Below, in pieces: positions 63,483 to 64,000 of a stretch of 64,000 bases of DNA. Location of the stretch: the NCBI GenBank assembly GCA_030144725.1, contig JASKMD010000028.1, positions 6,539,959-6,603,958 of the forward strand, written 5' to 3'. Position numbers and translations under genes: made by a program. Below the pieces are notes generated by a model, which saw only the letters and a program-made list of their open reading frames with translations, was not told where the DNA came from and did no database searches. The DNA comes from Haematococcus lacustris. Lineage: Eukaryota > Chlorophyta > Chlorophyceae > Chlamydomonadales > Haematococcaceae. Position 1 is the first letter of the stretch. Each line of letters begins with the position of its first letter.

Positions 63483-63652
63483 CCACAGCCCATGGCACAG
63501 CCTGACAGCATGGAGACCATCATAGCTGCTTTCAATGCACTTGGCGCCACTATGGACAGGATAGTGCGGCAGCAGGAGCAGCAGCACGCCTCTCAAGGCG
63601 AGCCACGGGTTGCACAGGGTTTAGTCAAGCTGACAGACGTACAGCCATCAAC

Positions 63653-64000
63653 GATAAGTGTCCAGTCTTCTTAGTCTCCATCACCCCGGCTGACAGCAAT
63701 GCCGAGACCTGTCATCAGGTTCTGGATGGTTCTCCCATTGTACAGGAGTATGCCGACGTATTCCCATCAGACCTTCCGCATGGACTGCCACCAGAGCGCT
63801 CCGTGGACCACCGTATTGAGCTCCAACAAGCCAAGCCACCCCCGGCGCGGCCCATCTACAATGTGTCCAGCGGTGAGCTAGCAGAGTTGAAACAGCAAAT
63901 AGGGGAGCTCTTGGACAAAGGCTTCATTCGCCCCAGCACCTCTCCCTATGCCTCCGGTGTGTTGCTTGTGCGCAAAAAGGATGGCTCATTCCGCATGTGC
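63653..64000 (+). pseudogene. Gypsy reverse transcriptase N-terminus, runs off the window
   Basis: The frame ending at base 64000 reads DKCPVFLVSITP, then YADVFPSDLPHGLPPERSVD, LDKGFIRPSTSPYASGVLLV and KKDGSFRMC: the standard opening of a Ty3/Gypsy reverse transcriptase. No aspartic protease (DTG/DSG) precedes it, and the gag-like frame at 63492 is in another phase just upstream, so protease and the gag end seem to be deleted. The rest lies beyond the window. Confidence 0.85.

Noticed and set aside
1..64000. tRNA, rRNA or conserved host protein genes
   Set aside because: None was recognised on reading both strands; every sizeable frame is explained by a retroelement, a repeat or an unassigned element body.

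Overview
The window looks like a heterochromatin-like, transposon-only region of a GC-rich eukaryotic nuclear genome. No host gene, tRNA or rRNA is visible. A chlorophyte green alga is the best guess, from the very GC-rich, low-complexity LINE proteins, the chromodomain Gypsy element and the self-nested LINE clusters. No host marker gene confirms this, and the species is not identifiable.

Layout. 1-305: a Copia reverse-transcriptase/RNase H fragment. About 318-11857: a near full-length LINE on the + strand (LINE-1). Its ORF1 has one frameshift and its ORF2 (1784 aa: APE endonuclease, reverse transcriptase, CCHC finger) is intact. 11858-12542: a chimeric LINE fragment. 12543-20993: five head-to-tail 1.69-kb copies of the LINE 3' end on the - strand, all starting at the same internal ORF2 base. 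They run into LINE-2 (20994-32159, - strand), a decayed copy crossed by a 500-N gap whose two edges are about 895-bp duplicates of each other. 32160-40211: a chain of hairpin-bearing elements with minisatellites and a CA-rich repeat. 40212-45512 and 48461-57815 are two copies of a segmental duplication holding LINE ORF1 remnants, a 1.67-kb hairpin element, a LINE-endonuclease/Copia chimera and a chimeric LINE 3' piece. The second copy is interrupted by a 4045-bp DNA element (52416-56460). 57816-61189: two more LINE 3'-end units. 61219-64000: head-to-tail pieces of a Gypsy chromovirus (integrase plus chromodomain, LTR, gag-like ORFs, start of reverse transcriptase).

Two systems stand out. (1) A family of 'hairpin elements' (called E, F, G and H here). 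Each has a body with perfect 13-15-bp terminal inverted repeats (TIRs), a 4-bp spacer, a ~196-bp near-palindrome and a short outer end (GTAGTA). Three filled/empty site pairs inside the window show precise insertion with no target-site duplication. The hairpin ends co-vary with the body TIRs in families E/F and H. Elements E and G are inserted at the same base of LINE ORF1. (2) A 4-kb non-autonomous DNA element with CACTCACGATAAA inverted ends, a TA duplication and a matching empty site. It carries about 48 copies of the palindrome ATCTGTACAGAT in two subterminal arrays.

The LINE copies act as landing pads for themselves and for the other elements. Tandem 3'-end units, shared frameshifts and mosaic variants point to amplification by unequal exchange or conversion as well as retrotransposition. 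The arrangement recalls the Zepp-type LINE clusters reported at centromeres or subtelomeres of green algae. That link is inference.
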